Shown in pieces: positions 42,334-50,964 of a stretch of DNA of 64,000 bases; within the stretch, counting starts at the first letter, position 1; each line of letters starts with the position of its first letter. The notes below the pieces were generated by a model. The model did not search any database and was not told where the DNA came from. It saw only the letters and a program-made list of their open reading frames with translations. The stretch is from the NCBI RefSeq assembly GCF_900996245.1, contig NZ_CAAJGK010000045.1:1-64000 (forward strand). The letters are read 5' to 3'. A program made the position numbers and the translations under genes. Source of the stretch: Paraburkholderia sp. BCC1886. Its GTDB lineage: Bacteria > Pseudomonadota > Gammaproteobacteria > Burkholderiales > Burkholderiaceae.

Positions 42334-43016
42334 GAGGGTTGAAAGAGTTCGAGGATGCGCCAGCCTTTGGCCTGCGCATGGGCGCGCAATGTGTCGTCGG
42401 GATTGGTCGCGATCGGGTCGGTGACCTTTTCCAGCAGCGGAATGTCGTTGTGCGAGTCGCTGTAGAAATAGCTATGTTCGAAGTCGGCCCAGCTTTTGCC
42501 GAGCGATGCGAGCCACGCCTCGGTGCGCACGATTTTGCCTTCCTTGTAGCTCGGCGTGCCGGTGGGGCGGCCGGTGTAGGGCGAGTCGGGGTGACCGTCG
42601 ACGGTTTCCGCTTCGCAGGCGATCAGCGTGTCGACGCCGAAGGCCAGCGCGATGGGGCGCGTAATGAATTCGTTGGTGGCGGTGACCACGCAGCACAGGT
42701 CGCCGGCTTCCTGATGCTGCTTCACGAGGTCCAGCGCGACCTGCTGGATGGTCGGTGTGATGACCTCGTGCATGTACTGCGCGTGAATGTCGGCAAGCTG
42801 CGCGCGCGAGTAGTTGGCGAGCGGCGTGAGCATGGCGTTCAGATAAGCATGAATGTCGAGCTTGCCGGCTTTGTAATCGGCGAAAAAGCGGTCGTTTTCA
42901 CGGGCGAAATTGTCGGCGTCGACCATGCCTTGTTTCACCATGAAGCGGCCCCATTCGTGGTCGCTGTCGGTGGGAATGAGCGTGTGATCGAGGTCGAAGA
43001 GTGCGAGATTAGCCAT
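42330..43016 (-). CDS. HAD-family (subclass IB) phosphatase
   Basis: This 228-residue haloacid-dehalogenase hydrolase has motif I LFDLDHTLIPTD (residues 6-17), motif II VVTATN (about 108) and motif IV SDSHNDIPLL (about 185), typical of the SerB-like HAD-IB group. The substrate is not predictable from sequence; phosphoserine-like or phosphorylated metabolites are possible. It overlaps hda by 8 bp upstream and pcnB by 4 bp downstream, so the three are translationally coupled. Confidence 0.9.
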   Translation of the reverse strand: MANLALFDLDHTLIPTDSDHEWGRFMVKQGMVDADNFARENDRFFADYKAGKLDIHAYLNAMLTPLANYSRAQLADIHAQYMHEVITPTIQQVALDLVKQHQEAGDLCCVVTATNEFITRPIALAFGVDTLIACEAETVDGHPDSPYTGRPTGTPSYKEGKIVRTEAWLASLGKSWADFEHSYFYSDSHNDIPLLEKVTDPIATNPDDTLRAHAQAKGWRILELFQPS

Positions 43017-43770
43017 GGGGGCCTATTTTACTTGATGCGGCGAAGGATGCGGATGAGGGCGCGCCGGCGCGCCGTTCTTCGGCATCGGGAGAGGCCAGCA
43101 TGGTGCGCAGCAGCGGCAGCGTGACTGCGCGTTTCTGTTCGAGCGAGAAGCGGTCGAGCGCGTCGAGCAGCGCCATCAGGCTCGGCATGTCGCGCCGGTA
43201 ATGCGTGAGCAGGTAAGCGGGGACGTCGTCGGCGAGCATCAGGCCGCGCTCGCGCGCCGCGTGTCTGAGCACAGCGGCCTTGCCTTCGTCGGGCAGCGGC
43301 GCGAGATGGAATACGAGCCCCCAGCCGAGGCGTGTGCGCAGATCTTCGCGCACCGTCATCGCGATCGGTGCCGCGTTGCCGGCGGCGACCAGCGCGCAGG
43401 TCGGGTGGGCGCGAACCTCGTTGAACAGATTGAATAAGGCGATCTGCTGCGCGGCGGACAGGCCGTCGCAATCGTCGATGGCATAGAGCGAGACGCGCGG
43501 ATCGAAGGAAAACGCCGCGAGGCTGCTCTGCGGGCCGGCATAGCGCGCATGCCCCGGCGGCGCTTCGTGCACGAGCGCCTGCAGCAGGTGCGTGCGGCCG
43601 CTGCCCGCCTCGCCCCAGACGTAGAACGAGCGGTCGGGCACGGGGCCGGCGGTGAGCGCGTTGTCGAGCTCACGCAGCCGGGTCACCAGTTCCGCGTTGG
43701 CGCCGGCGAAGAAATTGTCGAATGTCGATGGCGGCGGGGTGCCGAGATCGAGCGTCAGTTGACGAAGCAC
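43009..43770 (-). CDS. hda: Hda, DnaA regulatory inactivator
   Basis: This 253-residue AAA+ protein related to DnaA binds the sliding clamp and triggers ATP hydrolysis on DnaA to prevent over-initiation. The N-terminal RQLTLDLG is a clamp-binding motif. WGEAGSGRTHLLQAL (about 52) is the Walker A region, and the DDCDGL Walker B and RRDMPSLMALLDALDRFSL sensor/arginine region follow. The start is GTG at 43770, giving the clamp motif at the extreme N-terminus. The C-terminus has an unusual Ala/Ser-rich tail. It heads the minus-strand operon hda-HAD-pcnB. Confidence 0.9.
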   Translation of the reverse strand: MLRQLTLDLGTPPPSTFDNFFAGANAELVTRLRELDNALTAGPVPDRSFYVWGEAGSGRTHLLQALVHEAPPGHARYAGPQSSLAAFSFDPRVSLYAIDDCDGLSAAQQIALFNLFNEVRAHPTCALVAAGNAAPIAMTVREDLRTRLGWGLVFHLAPLPDEGKAAVLRHAARERGLMLADDVPAYLLTHYRRDMPSLMALLDALDRFSLEQKRAVTLPLLRTMLASPDAEERRAGAPSSASFAASSKIGPHG

Positions 43771-44022
43771 AGTAGGTTAATGCCTGAAAATGAGGCCGGG
43801 TCCGCAAGTGGCCCGGCTTCGGGCCTCGCTGCGGCGTCGAGCAGCCATGAGCCGGTCAGTTGTTATAAAGCGTGCTCGCCAGATAGTTCTGCCGCCATTC
43901 GCGCGAATGCAGGCAGGTTTCCCGGGTGTCGTCGGCGCGGATTCGAAGCGGATGATTCAAATTCCGGCCAGCAGGCCGGCATCGGGTAAAATCGCATTTT
44001 ACCGACCTTCTTGCTCTTCCCC
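43771..44022. other. Divergent region between hda and purM
   Basis: This 252-bp region contains the symmetrical TAAAAT dyad (43985-44003) and a further -10-like TATAAC on the minus strand near 43863-43868 pointing to hda. No gene is supported. Confidence 0.4.
43985..44003. promoter_or_regulatory. Symmetrical -10-like dyad upstream of purM
   Basis: GGTAAAAT (43985-43992) and ATTTTACC (43996-44003) are perfect inverted arms around 3 bases. Each strand shows a TAAAAT -10-like hexamer, so the site could serve as two divergent promoters (purM on plus, hda on minus) or as a regulator dyad. The purM start is 20 bp downstream. Confidence 0.4.
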
Positions 44023-45078
44023 ATGAATCAACCGAAATCCGCCCCTGACGCCCAAGGTTTGTCGTATCGCGACGCCGGCGTGGACATCGACGCGGGCGAC
44101 GCGCTCGTCGACGCCATCAAGCCCTTTGCCAAGAAGACGATGCGCGACGGCGTGCTGGGCGGCATCGGCGGTTTCGGCGCGCTGTTCGAAGTGCCGAAGA
44201 GATACAAGGAACCCGTGCTGGTGTCGGGCACGGACGGCGTGGGCACCAAGCTGCGCCTCGCGTTCGAACTCAACAAGCACGACACGGTCGGCCAGGATCT
44301 GGTGGCCATGAGTGTGAACGATATTCTGGTGCAAGGCGCGGAACCGCTGTTCTTCCTCGACTATTTCGCCTGCGGCAAGCTGGATGTCGCAACGGCGGCG
44401 ACAGTGGTGAAGGGCATTGCCTATGGCTGCGAACTGTCGGGTTGCGCGCTGATCGGCGGGGAAACGGCGGAAATGCCCGGCATGTACCCGGACGGCGAAT
44501 ACGACCTGGCCGGTTTCGCGGTCGGCGCGGTAGAAAAAAGCAAGATTATCGACGGCAGCACGATCGCTCCGGGCGACGTGGTGCTGGGTCTGGCATCGAG
44601 CGGTATTCATTCGAACGGTTTTTCGCTGGTGCGCAAGATCATCGAGCGCGCCCAGCCCGACCTGAATGCGGATTTCGACGGCCGAACGCTCGCCGACGCG
44701 CTCATGGCGCCTACTCATATTTATGTGAAGCCGTTGCTGGCGCTGATGCAGCAGATCGCCGTCAAAGGCATGGCGCACATCACCGGCGGCGGGCTGGTCG
44801 AGAACATTCCGCGCGTGTTGCGCGAAGGTTTGACGGCCGAGCTGGATCACCGTGGCTGGCCGCTGCCGCCGCTGTTCGCCTGGCTGCAGAAACACGGCGG
44901 CGTGGCGGATGCGGAAATGCATCGCGTGTTCAATTGCGGTATCGGTATGGCTGTCGTGGTGTCGGCGGCGGATGCGGATGCCGCTATCGGTTTGCTCTCC
45001 GCTGCCGGCGAGCAGGTCTGGAAAATCGGCGTGATCCGCGAAAGCGCGGCCGGTGAAGCTCAAACAGTGGTGGTTTAA
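44023..45078 (+). CDS. purM: Phosphoribosylformylglycinamidine cyclo-ligase (AIR synthetase)
   Basis: This 351-residue ATP-dependent enzyme makes aminoimidazole ribonucleotide in purine synthesis. Motifs [29 protein letters not shown] and [21 protein letters not shown] (split: [11 protein letters not shown]) are diagnostic. [17 protein letters not shown] and [14 protein letters not shown] complete the fold. The ATG at 44023 (MNQPKSAPD) is chosen over a TTG at 44011. It is convergent with miaA. Confidence 0.97.
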   Translation: MNQPKSAPDAQGLSYRDAGVDIDAGDALVDAIKPFAKKTMRDGVLGGIGGFGALFEVPKRYKEPVLVSGTDGVGTKLRLAFELNKHDTVGQDLVAMSVNDILVQGAEPLFFLDYFACGKLDVATAATVVKGIAYGCELSGCALIGGETAEMPGMYPDGEYDLAGFAVGAVEKSKIIDGSTIAPGDVVLGLASSGIHSNGFSLVRKIIERAQPDLNADFDGRTLADALMAPTHIYVKPLLALMQQIAVKGMAHITGGGLVENIPRVLREGLTAELDHRGWPLPPLFAWLQKHGGVADAEMHRVFNCGIGMAVVVSAADADAAIGLLSAAGEQVWKIGVIRESAAGEAQTVVV

Positions 45079-45107
45079 AAACAAGCAGTAAGCGGTTCAG
45101 TCGGCCC

Positions 45108-45140
45108 CTGCGCAGCGTTTGAATCAGAAGCGCTGCGCAG
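45108..45140. terminator. Hairpin between convergent purM and miaA
   Basis: CTGCGCAGCG (45108-45117) and CGCTGCGCAG (45131-45140) are perfect 10-bp arms around 13 bases. It lies 30 bp after purM and 33 bp after miaA, so it may terminate both, but there is no strong T-tract on either side. Confidence 0.5.
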
Positions 45141-45172
45141 CTGTCGACCCCGCCGTCGACCCGCAGTCGATC

Positions 45173-46180
45173 TCACCCCAGCAGTTCTTCGATCAAGCCC
45201 ACGACTCGCCCGGTCGCCGCGGCATCGCAGCAATCCACCACCATCCGTTCCGTCATGCTGCGCAGCCACGTGAGTTGCCGTTTGCACAATTGCCGCGTTG
45301 CGAAAATGCCCTTGTCGCGCATGGTCGGATAATCGACCGCGCCGTCCAGATATTCCCAGACCTGCCGATAGCCGACGCAGCGCATCGACGGCATGTCGGG
45401 CGTCAGATCGCCGCGCTCGCGCAGCTTCGCCACTTCATCGACGAAACCGCCGGCCAGCATCGCATCGAAACGCCGTTCGATACGCGCGTGCAGCACGCTG
45501 CGCTCGGAAGGTTCGAGCGCGATCGGCACGAAGCGCCAACCTGCCGCGCTGTCGTCTACGCGAGCCGGCGCGGCCAGCAATGCGGACATCGGCTGTCCGG
45601 TCAGCACGAACACTTCCAGCGCGCGCTGAACGCGCTGCGAATCGTTCGGCGCGAGACGCGCGGCGGTGAGCGGATCCACTTCGCCCAGTCGCGCGTGCAG
45701 CGCCGGCCAGCCGAGCCGCGCAGCCTCCGCGTCGAGCGTCGCGCGCACGTCGGGATCGGCGGCGGGCAGGTCGTTCAGCCCCTGGGTGAGCGCCTTGTAA
45801 TACAGCATCGTGCCGCCGACGAGCAATGGCAGATTCCCACGCGCGTCGATCTCGCCGATCAGCCGTAGCGCGTCGGCGCGAAACTCGGCAGCGGAGTAAG
45901 CATCGCGTGGGTCCACGATATCGATCAGATGATGCGGGACGCTGGCGCGCTCTTCGGCCGTCGGTTTGGCGGTGCCGATATCCATCTCGCGATAGACCAG
46001 CGCCGAATCGACGCTCACGATTTCCACCGGGCGCAGCGCGGCCAGCGCCAGCGCGGCGGCGGTTTTACCCGAAGCCGTCGGGCCGAGCAGGCAAGGGACC
46101 GGCCTGGCGGTGCGTGGGCTCGTCATTGGCAAGCTCACGGGCGTCGAAGGTGAAGCAGGTTCGTCGAGCGCACGGCTCAT
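45173..46180 (-). CDS. miaA: tRNA dimethylallyltransferase
   Basis: This 335-residue enzyme adds the dimethylallyl group to A37 of tRNAs reading UNN codons. P-loop [17 protein letters not shown] (about residue 32), [25 protein letters not shown] and MLYYKAL are present, with a C-terminal [13 protein letters not shown] block. The N-terminus is about 20 residues longer than usual; ATG at 46180 overlaps the mutL TGA (ATGA), which supports it, though an internal ATG at about residue 19 (MTSPRTARP) could be used. mutL-miaA adjacency is widely conserved. Confidence 0.94.
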   Translation of the reverse strand: MSRALDEPASPSTPVSLPMTSPRTARPVPCLLGPTASGKTAAALALAALRPVEIVSVDSALVYREMDIGTAKPTAEERASVPHHLIDIVDPRDAYSAAEFRADALRLIGEIDARGNLPLLVGGTMLYYKALTQGLNDLPAADPDVRATLDAEAARLGWPALHARLGEVDPLTAARLAPNDSQRVQRALEVFVLTGQPMSALLAAPARVDDSAAGWRFVPIALEPSERSVLHARIERRFDAMLAGGFVDEVAKLRERGDLTPDMPSMRCVGYRQVWEYLDGAVDYPTMRDKGIFATRQLCKRQLTWLRSMTERMVVDCCDAAATGRVVGLIEELLG

Positions 46181-48279
46181 TGCCCGCGCATGAACAGCCG
46201 ATCGAGATCGGCCAGCGTCAGCTGATACCACGTCGGCCGGCCGTGATTGCACTGGTCGGCGCGTTCGGTCGCTTCCATCTGCCGCAGCAACGCGTTCATC
46301 TCGTCGAGCGTCAGGCGTCGGTTCGCGCGCACGGCGTGGTGACAGGCGAGCGTGCCGAGCAGTTCATGCTGCCGCTCGGTCAGCACGCGTGAGCCGCCGA
46401 ACGCATGCAGATCGGCGAGCACCGCGCGCGCCAGTGCCTGCAGATCGGCGTCCTTGAGCAACGCGGGCACCGCGCGGATCGCGAGCGTGGTTGGCGACAG
46501 CACCGCCAGGTCGAAGCCGAGCGCATCGAGCGTGTCGCGTTCTTCTTCGACGGTGCCGATTTCGATCGGATCGGCCTGCAGGGTCTGCGGAATCAGCAGC
46601 GGCTGCACGGCGATTGCGCGGTCGGCGAGCGCGTTCTTGAACTGCTCGTACAGAATGCGTTCGTGCGCCGCATGCATGTCGACGATGATCAGGCCGTGCG
46701 CGTTTTGCGCGAGCACGTAGATGCCGTGCACCTGGCCGAGCGCGAAGCCGAGCGGTTGATCGTCGCTGACGTGGAATGGCGGGGTGGACGTGTTGTACGG
46801 CGCGGACCCTTCCGCGCCGGAATCACGCGCTTCGAACAGCGTGGCGCCTTCGACCGTACCGGCCTGCTGTTCGCGGCGACCGAACAGCGCATCGTAGAAC
46901 GCCAGCGGTTGAGCGACTGGCAGCGTGCCTTGCGTCATGCGCGCCTGGCGCATCCACGTGTTGCCGGGTTGCGAAGAGCCGGCGCCACTGAAGCCGCTGC
47001 CACTGCCGCCGCTCCCACCAGCAAACCCGCCACCACCAAACCCGCCGCTGCCAAAGCCGCCGCCCACGCCACCCGCGTTCCCCGCACCCGCGCCGCCCAA
47101 CGGCGTCCCCCCGAACGAAGCCGGTCCACCCGTTGCCGCTTCCAGATGCGCGGCGTGCCCGCCCGCGGTCGTTTCCGGCGACGCGCCCGCATGCCTTGCG
47201 AGCGACCGCTGCACGGCATGAAACACGAACTGGTGAATCGACCGCGAATCGCGAAAGCGCACCTCGATTTTCGACGGATGCACGTTCACGTCCACGCCTT
47301 CCGGCGGCAGATCGAGAAACAGCACGTACGACGGATAGCGGTCGCCGTGCAACACGTCTTCATAAGCGGCGCGCACGGCATGCGTGAGCAGCTTGTCGCG
47401 CACGAAGCGGCCGTTGACGAAAAAATACTGCTGGTCGGCGCGCCCGCGGCTCGCGGTCGGCAGCCCGGCGCAGCCGTACACGGCGAGCGGGCCGGCCGAT
47501 TCGTCGAGCGGCAGATGCGCGGTGGCGAAAGTCTCGCCGAGAATTTTCGCGACCCGCACTGGCGGCTCGCTGGCGTTCCAGTGTTCGACCGCCTTGCCGT
47601 TATGCAACACCGAAATCGCCACATCCGGCCGCGCCAATGCCGCGCGGCGAATCTGTTCGAGGCAATGCCCGAGTTCGGTCTGTTCGCTTTTCAGGAATTT
47701 GCGGCGGGCGGGCGTGTTGAAGTACAACTCGCGGACTTCGATCGTCGTGCCCTGAGTGCCGGCAGCGGGACTCAACACCCCGGTCGTGGCATCCACGCGC
47801 ATCGCATGCTGCGAATCGGCCGTGCGGCTCGTGATGGTCATCTGGGCAACCGACGCAATCGATGCCAGCGCTTCGCCGCGGAACCCGAGCGTCGCGACCG
47901 CTTCGAGTTCGGCGAGCGAGCGGATCTTGCTGGTCGCATGGCGCATCAGCGCGAGCGCCAGTTCGCTTTCGGGAATGCCGCAACCGTCGTCGGTGACCGA
48001 GATACGCTTCACACCGCCCTCGTCGAGCAGGATGCGCAGCGTTTGCGCGCCGGCATCGAGCGCATTCTCCAGCAGTTCCTTGACGACCGACGCGGGCCGT
48101 TCCACCACTTCGCCGGCGGCAATCTGGCTGATCAACTGGTCGGGAAGCGGCTGGATCGCCCGCATAGGACGCGCGACGGGCGCGAGCGGCGCGTCGCCCG
48201 CGGAATCCGACAGAGCAGGCGCGGCGGACCCGGCGGGCGCGGCGTTGAGTTCGGCGGGCGTTTCGGAAAATTCTGACAT
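46177..48279 (-). CDS. mutL: DNA mismatch repair protein MutL
   Basis: This 700-residue GHKL ATPase links mismatch recognition by MutS to downstream repair. Visible motifs are [25 protein letters not shown] (split: [20 protein letters not shown], about residue 52), [20 protein letters not shown] and the transducer region [10 protein letters not shown]. The central linker (about residues 370-445) is extremely Gly-rich. The C-terminal dimerisation domain includes [17 protein letters not shown] and [13 protein letters not shown]. No DQHAAHERIxYE-type endonuclease motif beyond MHAAHERI was judged. It overlaps miaA by 4 bp. Confidence 0.95.
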   Translation of the reverse strand: MSEFSETPAELNAAPAGSAAPALSDSAGDAPLAPVARPMRAIQPLPDQLISQIAAGEVVERPASVVKELLENALDAGAQTLRILLDEGGVKRISVTDDGCGIPESELALALMRHATSKIRSLAELEAVATLGFRGEALASIASVAQMTITSRTADSQHAMRVDATTGVLSPAAGTQGTTIEVRELYFNTPARRKFLKSEQTELGHCLEQIRRAALARPDVAISVLHNGKAVEHWNASEPPVRVAKILGETFATAHLPLDESAGPLAVYGCAGLPTASRGRADQQYFFVNGRFVRDKLLTHAVRAAYEDVLHGDRYPSYVLFLDLPPEGVDVNVHPSKIEVRFRDSRSIHQFVFHAVQRSLARHAGASPETTAGGHAAHLEAATGGPASFGGTPLGGAGAGNAGGVGGGFGSGGFGGGGFAGGSGGSGSGFSGAGSSQPGNTWMRQARMTQGTLPVAQPLAFYDALFGRREQQAGTVEGATLFEARDSGAEGSAPYNTSTPPFHVSDDQPLGFALGQVHGIYVLAQNAHGLIIVDMHAAHERILYEQFKNALADRAIAVQPLLIPQTLQADPIEIGTVEEERDTLDALGFDLAVLSPTTLAIRAVPALLKDADLQALARAVLADLHAFGGSRVLTERQHELLGTLACHHAVRANRRLTLDEMNALLRQMEATERADQCNHGRPTWYQLTLADLDRLFMRGQ

Positions 48280-48554
48280 GGCGAAATTATAACGAGTCGG
48301 CGTCCCTGCACCGGCGGCGACGCATTTAACGGCATGCGACCGACCGGAAGCCGCGCGGCGTCGTCGCGTGCAGTCGCGGCTGGTTCGGCGCGGCGCTGGC
48401 TGCCCGAATTCTGGCCAGAGAATGTCCGTTGTCGCCGGGCACTTTCTGTATCATGACGCGGTCAATTTGCGGCGGCGAGCGTACGTTCGCCACCCTGCCC
48501 GCAGGCCTCGTCGGGTCATGTCCTTCGTTCACCTTCGCTCAATAAAGGATCCAT
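48280..48554. other. Divergent region between mutL and dedA
   Basis: This 275-bp region contains the mutL -10 element (48286-48291) and the dedA ribosome binding site (48544-48549). I see no other feature and no gene in it. Confidence 0.4.
48286..48291 (-). promoter_or_regulatory. -10 element directly upstream of mutL
   Basis: On the minus strand TATAAT (48291-48286) ends 6 bp before the mutL ATG. If it is used, transcription would start at or next to the A of the start codon, so mutL mRNA would be leaderless. No clear -35 was found. Confidence 0.45.
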
Positions 48555-49226
48555 TTGGACACGCTGCTCCACTTCGTCAACCTTGTCCTGCACATCGACA
48601 AGTTCCTGGGTGATTTCATTCACGTGTACGGCGCGTGGGTCTATGCGGTGCTGTTTCTGATCGTGTTCTGCGAAACGGGCCTCGTGGTGTTGCCGTTTTT
48701 GCCGGGCGACTCGCTGCTGTTCATCGGCGGCGCGTTCTGCGCGAGCGGACAGATGAGCATCGGCTTGCTGATCGTTCTGCTGGTGGTCGCGGCAGCCGGC
48801 GGCAACACGCTCAATTACGCGATCGGGCGGGCCATCGGGCCACGCGTGTTCAATTCGCACATCCCGTTGCTCGAGCGGTTTCTGGATCGCCGGGCACTGC
48901 AGAAGACCCACGACTTCTACGAGAAGCACGGCGGCAAGACCATCGTGCTCGCGCGTTTCATTCCGGTCGTGCGCACCTTCGCGCCGTTCGTCGCCGGCGC
49001 ATCGGCCATGACCATCAGCCGCTTTCAACTATTCAATGTGATCGGCGCGCTGTTCTGGGTTTTGCTGCTGACGCTGCTCGGGTATTTCTTCGGCAACATT
49101 CCGTTCATCCGTCAATATCTGAACGTGATCGTGCTGGTCGGGATCGGCGCGGCCGTGGTGCCGGTCATACTCGGCGCGGTGTGGAAGATGTTGCACAAGG
49201 ACACGTCCGCGCCCGGCAAGCGTTGA
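48555..49226 (+). CDS. DedA-family membrane protein
   Basis: This 223-residue multi-pass inner membrane protein has the family motifs FCETGLVVLPFLPGDSLLF (about residue 39), GNTLNYAIGRAIG and RFIPVVRTFAPFVAGASAM (about 130-150). DedA proteins are membrane transporters affecting lipid carrier recycling, membrane potential and drug or pH tolerance. The start is a TTG at 48555, preceded by AAAGGA; no ATG fits better. Its stop codon ends one base before the convergent mscS stop begins. Confidence 0.9.
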   Translation: MDTLLHFVNLVLHIDKFLGDFIHVYGAWVYAVLFLIVFCETGLVVLPFLPGDSLLFIGGAFCASGQMSIGLLIVLLVVAAAGGNTLNYAIGRAIGPRVFNSHIPLLERFLDRRALQKTHDFYEKHGGKTIVLARFIPVVRTFAPFVAGASAMTISRFQLFNVIGALFWVLLLTLLGYFFGNIPFIRQYLNVIVLVGIGAAVVPVILGAVWKMLHKDTSAPGKR

Positions 49227-50039
49227 TCAGGTCACCGCGCGCGGCGCGAGCGGTGTTTCCGGCGTCGGATAGCCGGCCTCCCTGAAAGTCTGGATGATCG
49301 CGCGATTCGTGTCGAAATAGACCTGCCAGTAGTTCTCGTTATGCGTGTAAGGCCGCACGCATAACAGCGGTCCTTCCGGCGTAAAACTCAGCACCTCGAT
49401 ATCCGGCGCCGGACTTTCCGCCACGTTCGGAATCTGCATCACCGCCGCTTTCAGCCGATTCATCGCGTCCGTCGCATCGACGCCGTTCGCGATCTTCGCC
49501 GTCAACTCGACGCGCCGCACCGGCAGTACGCTGTAGTTCGAGATGGTGTCCGAGAAAATCTTGTTGTTGCCGACGATGGTCGTGACGTTATCCGGCGTCA
49601 CGATCGTCGTGCCGAAGAGACCCAGCTCCGACACCGTGCCGGTCACGCCGCCTGCGGTCACGAAGTCTCCGACCTTGAACGGTCGCAACACCTGCATGAA
49701 AATCCCCGCCGCGAAGTGCGCCAGCAAGCCGCCCCAGGCGGTGCCGATCGCAAGCCCCAGCCCGGCGAGCAACGCGGCGAACGAGGTGGTCTGAACGCCG
49801 AACACCTGCAGGATCGCGAGGATCAGCAGCAGGTTCAGCAGCGCGCCGAGAATCGAGCCGAGGTAGTGAGCGAGCGTAGGGTCGACGCGGCCATTGCGCG
49901 CCAGCAATTTGCGAAGCAGACCGGTGATCATGCCGATCACCCAGCGTCCCACGATCCATAAGACGATCGCGCCGAGTACCTTGGTGCCGAGGTCGATGCC
50001 TCGGGTCATGACGAAGACACGTACGGTTTCGAGATCCAA
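49227..50039 (-). CDS. Small-conductance mechanosensitive channel (MscS family)
   Basis: This 270-residue MscS-type channel opens under membrane tension to release solutes on osmotic downshock. About three N-terminal membrane helices are seen; the pore helix is Gly/Ala-rich (LLAGLGLAIGTAWGGLLAHFAAG, split). The beta domain follows (PFKVGDFVTAGGVTGTVSELGLFGT and TPDNVTTIVGNNKIFSDTISNYS, split). The start is TTG at 50039 with GAGGA upstream; this gives the full MDLETVRVFV N-terminus. It abuts dedA tail to tail with no spacer. Confidence 0.92.
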   Translation of the reverse strand: MDLETVRVFVMTRGIDLGTKVLGAIVLWIVGRWVIGMITGLLRKLLARNGRVDPTLAHYLGSILGALLNLLLILAILQVFGVQTTSFAALLAGLGLAIGTAWGGLLAHFAAGIFMQVLRPFKVGDFVTAGGVTGTVSELGLFGTTIVTPDNVTTIVGNNKIFSDTISNYSVLPVRRVELTAKIANGVDATDAMNRLKAAVMQIPNVAESPAPDIEVLSFTPEGPLLCVRPYTHNENYWQVYFDTNRAIIQTFREAGYPTPETPLAPRAVT

Positions 50040-50220
50040 GATGTTCCTCGCTGGGTAAGTGGCCTTCTGTTGTCTGAACGACGGGGGCGCGGCTAACAGC
50101 TTTCGGGAACATCCGGTGTTGGGGAGTTATAGATGACGGCGCATCCATTCGCAAGGCACGTTCCGATCGGGAAAACGCGCTACGTGGCGGGAAAAAACAG
50201 GCATGGCGCTAAGCGTCGGC

Positions 50221-50652
50221 CTACATCGGCAGATGCGATTCCGAGTACGGCGAAGTCTGGATCGTTAACGGTTCGCCGCCGCGTCGTTTCGTGGAGTGCC
50301 TGCTATGCCCGCTATGCCCGTTATGTACGAAGACCCGGCGCGAGATAGCGCGCCAGCCCAGTGCGACGAATGCGGCGAGTGCGTAAGCCGCAGCCCGTTC
50401 ATAGAACGCGGCGGGCGAGGCGAACTGACCGTAGCGGTTTTGCGCGTCGGCGAAAACCAGGAAGGTCAAAGCGGCATCCAGTAGTAACGCGGCCAAGGCC
50501 AGCGCGACGAAGATCAGCGCGCCGTCGAGCGTGGTGCCGGGAATCGGCTGGTTGCGCAGCCGGTTGCATAGCCAGTTGTACATCGCGCATAGCGTCAGCA
50601 CGACGGCCAGCAACACGAGGTTCGAAACGAGATCGAACAGGAAATGGGTCAT
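50221..50652 (-). CDS. Hypothetical membrane protein, 143 residues
   Basis: Three hydrophobic segments are visible (about residues 4-24, 44-66 and 84-100), so this is probably an inner membrane protein. The C-terminal 35 residues are polar and include HSGHSRHS, encoded by 9-bp direct repeats (50302-50328). I do not recognise the family. The ATG at 50652 (MTHFLFDLVSN) is chosen over an upstream extension with no ribosome binding site. It lies between mscS and the CLC operon without obvious operon partners. Confidence 0.6.
   Translation of the reverse strand: MTHFLFDLVSNLVLLAVVLTLCAMYNWLCNRLRNQPIPGTTLDGALIFVALALAALLLDAALTFLVFADAQNRYGQFASPAAFYERAAAYALAAFVALGWRAISRRVFVHNGHSGHSRHSTKRRGGEPLTIQTSPYSESHLPM
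50302..50328. repeat. 9-bp direct repeats in the 3' end of the membrane-protein gene
   Basis: GCTATGCCC (twice) and GTTATGTAC run in tandem and translate on the minus strand as His-Ser-Gly/Arg units. The array is in frame, like those in the toxin gene and in yhdP and pabBC. Confidence 0.6.
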
Positions 50653-50964
50653 ATCGGCGCAATGAAAGAGCGGGTTTGCAGCGAGCTTGCCGGCGTTGCG
50701 AACTCTCGGAGTCGCAGCGTGGCTCGCCCGACCGGCGGCGATCATTGCACGTCTTTATGTCTCAATAAATGCCGGGGTTTTTCGATTGTCGGATCGTGTA
50801 GGAGACATTAGCCGAGCGGGCTGGGAAGACAGGAAATCGGCTATCGGAAACAATGAAGTTAAGCGTAAGGATGCTGCACTCGCGCATCTCCAGGACGTGC
50901 TTCGCTCAGCGGAATTTCACGCCCTTCTTGTCCGCCGGTTACGACACTCTGTCCGTTTCGGACG
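50653..50964. other. Intergenic region between the membrane protein and the CLC transporter
   Basis: This 312-bp region lies upstream of the minus-strand membrane-protein gene and downstream of the CLC gene. I see no supported gene, RNA or terminator hairpin in it. Confidence 0.4.
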
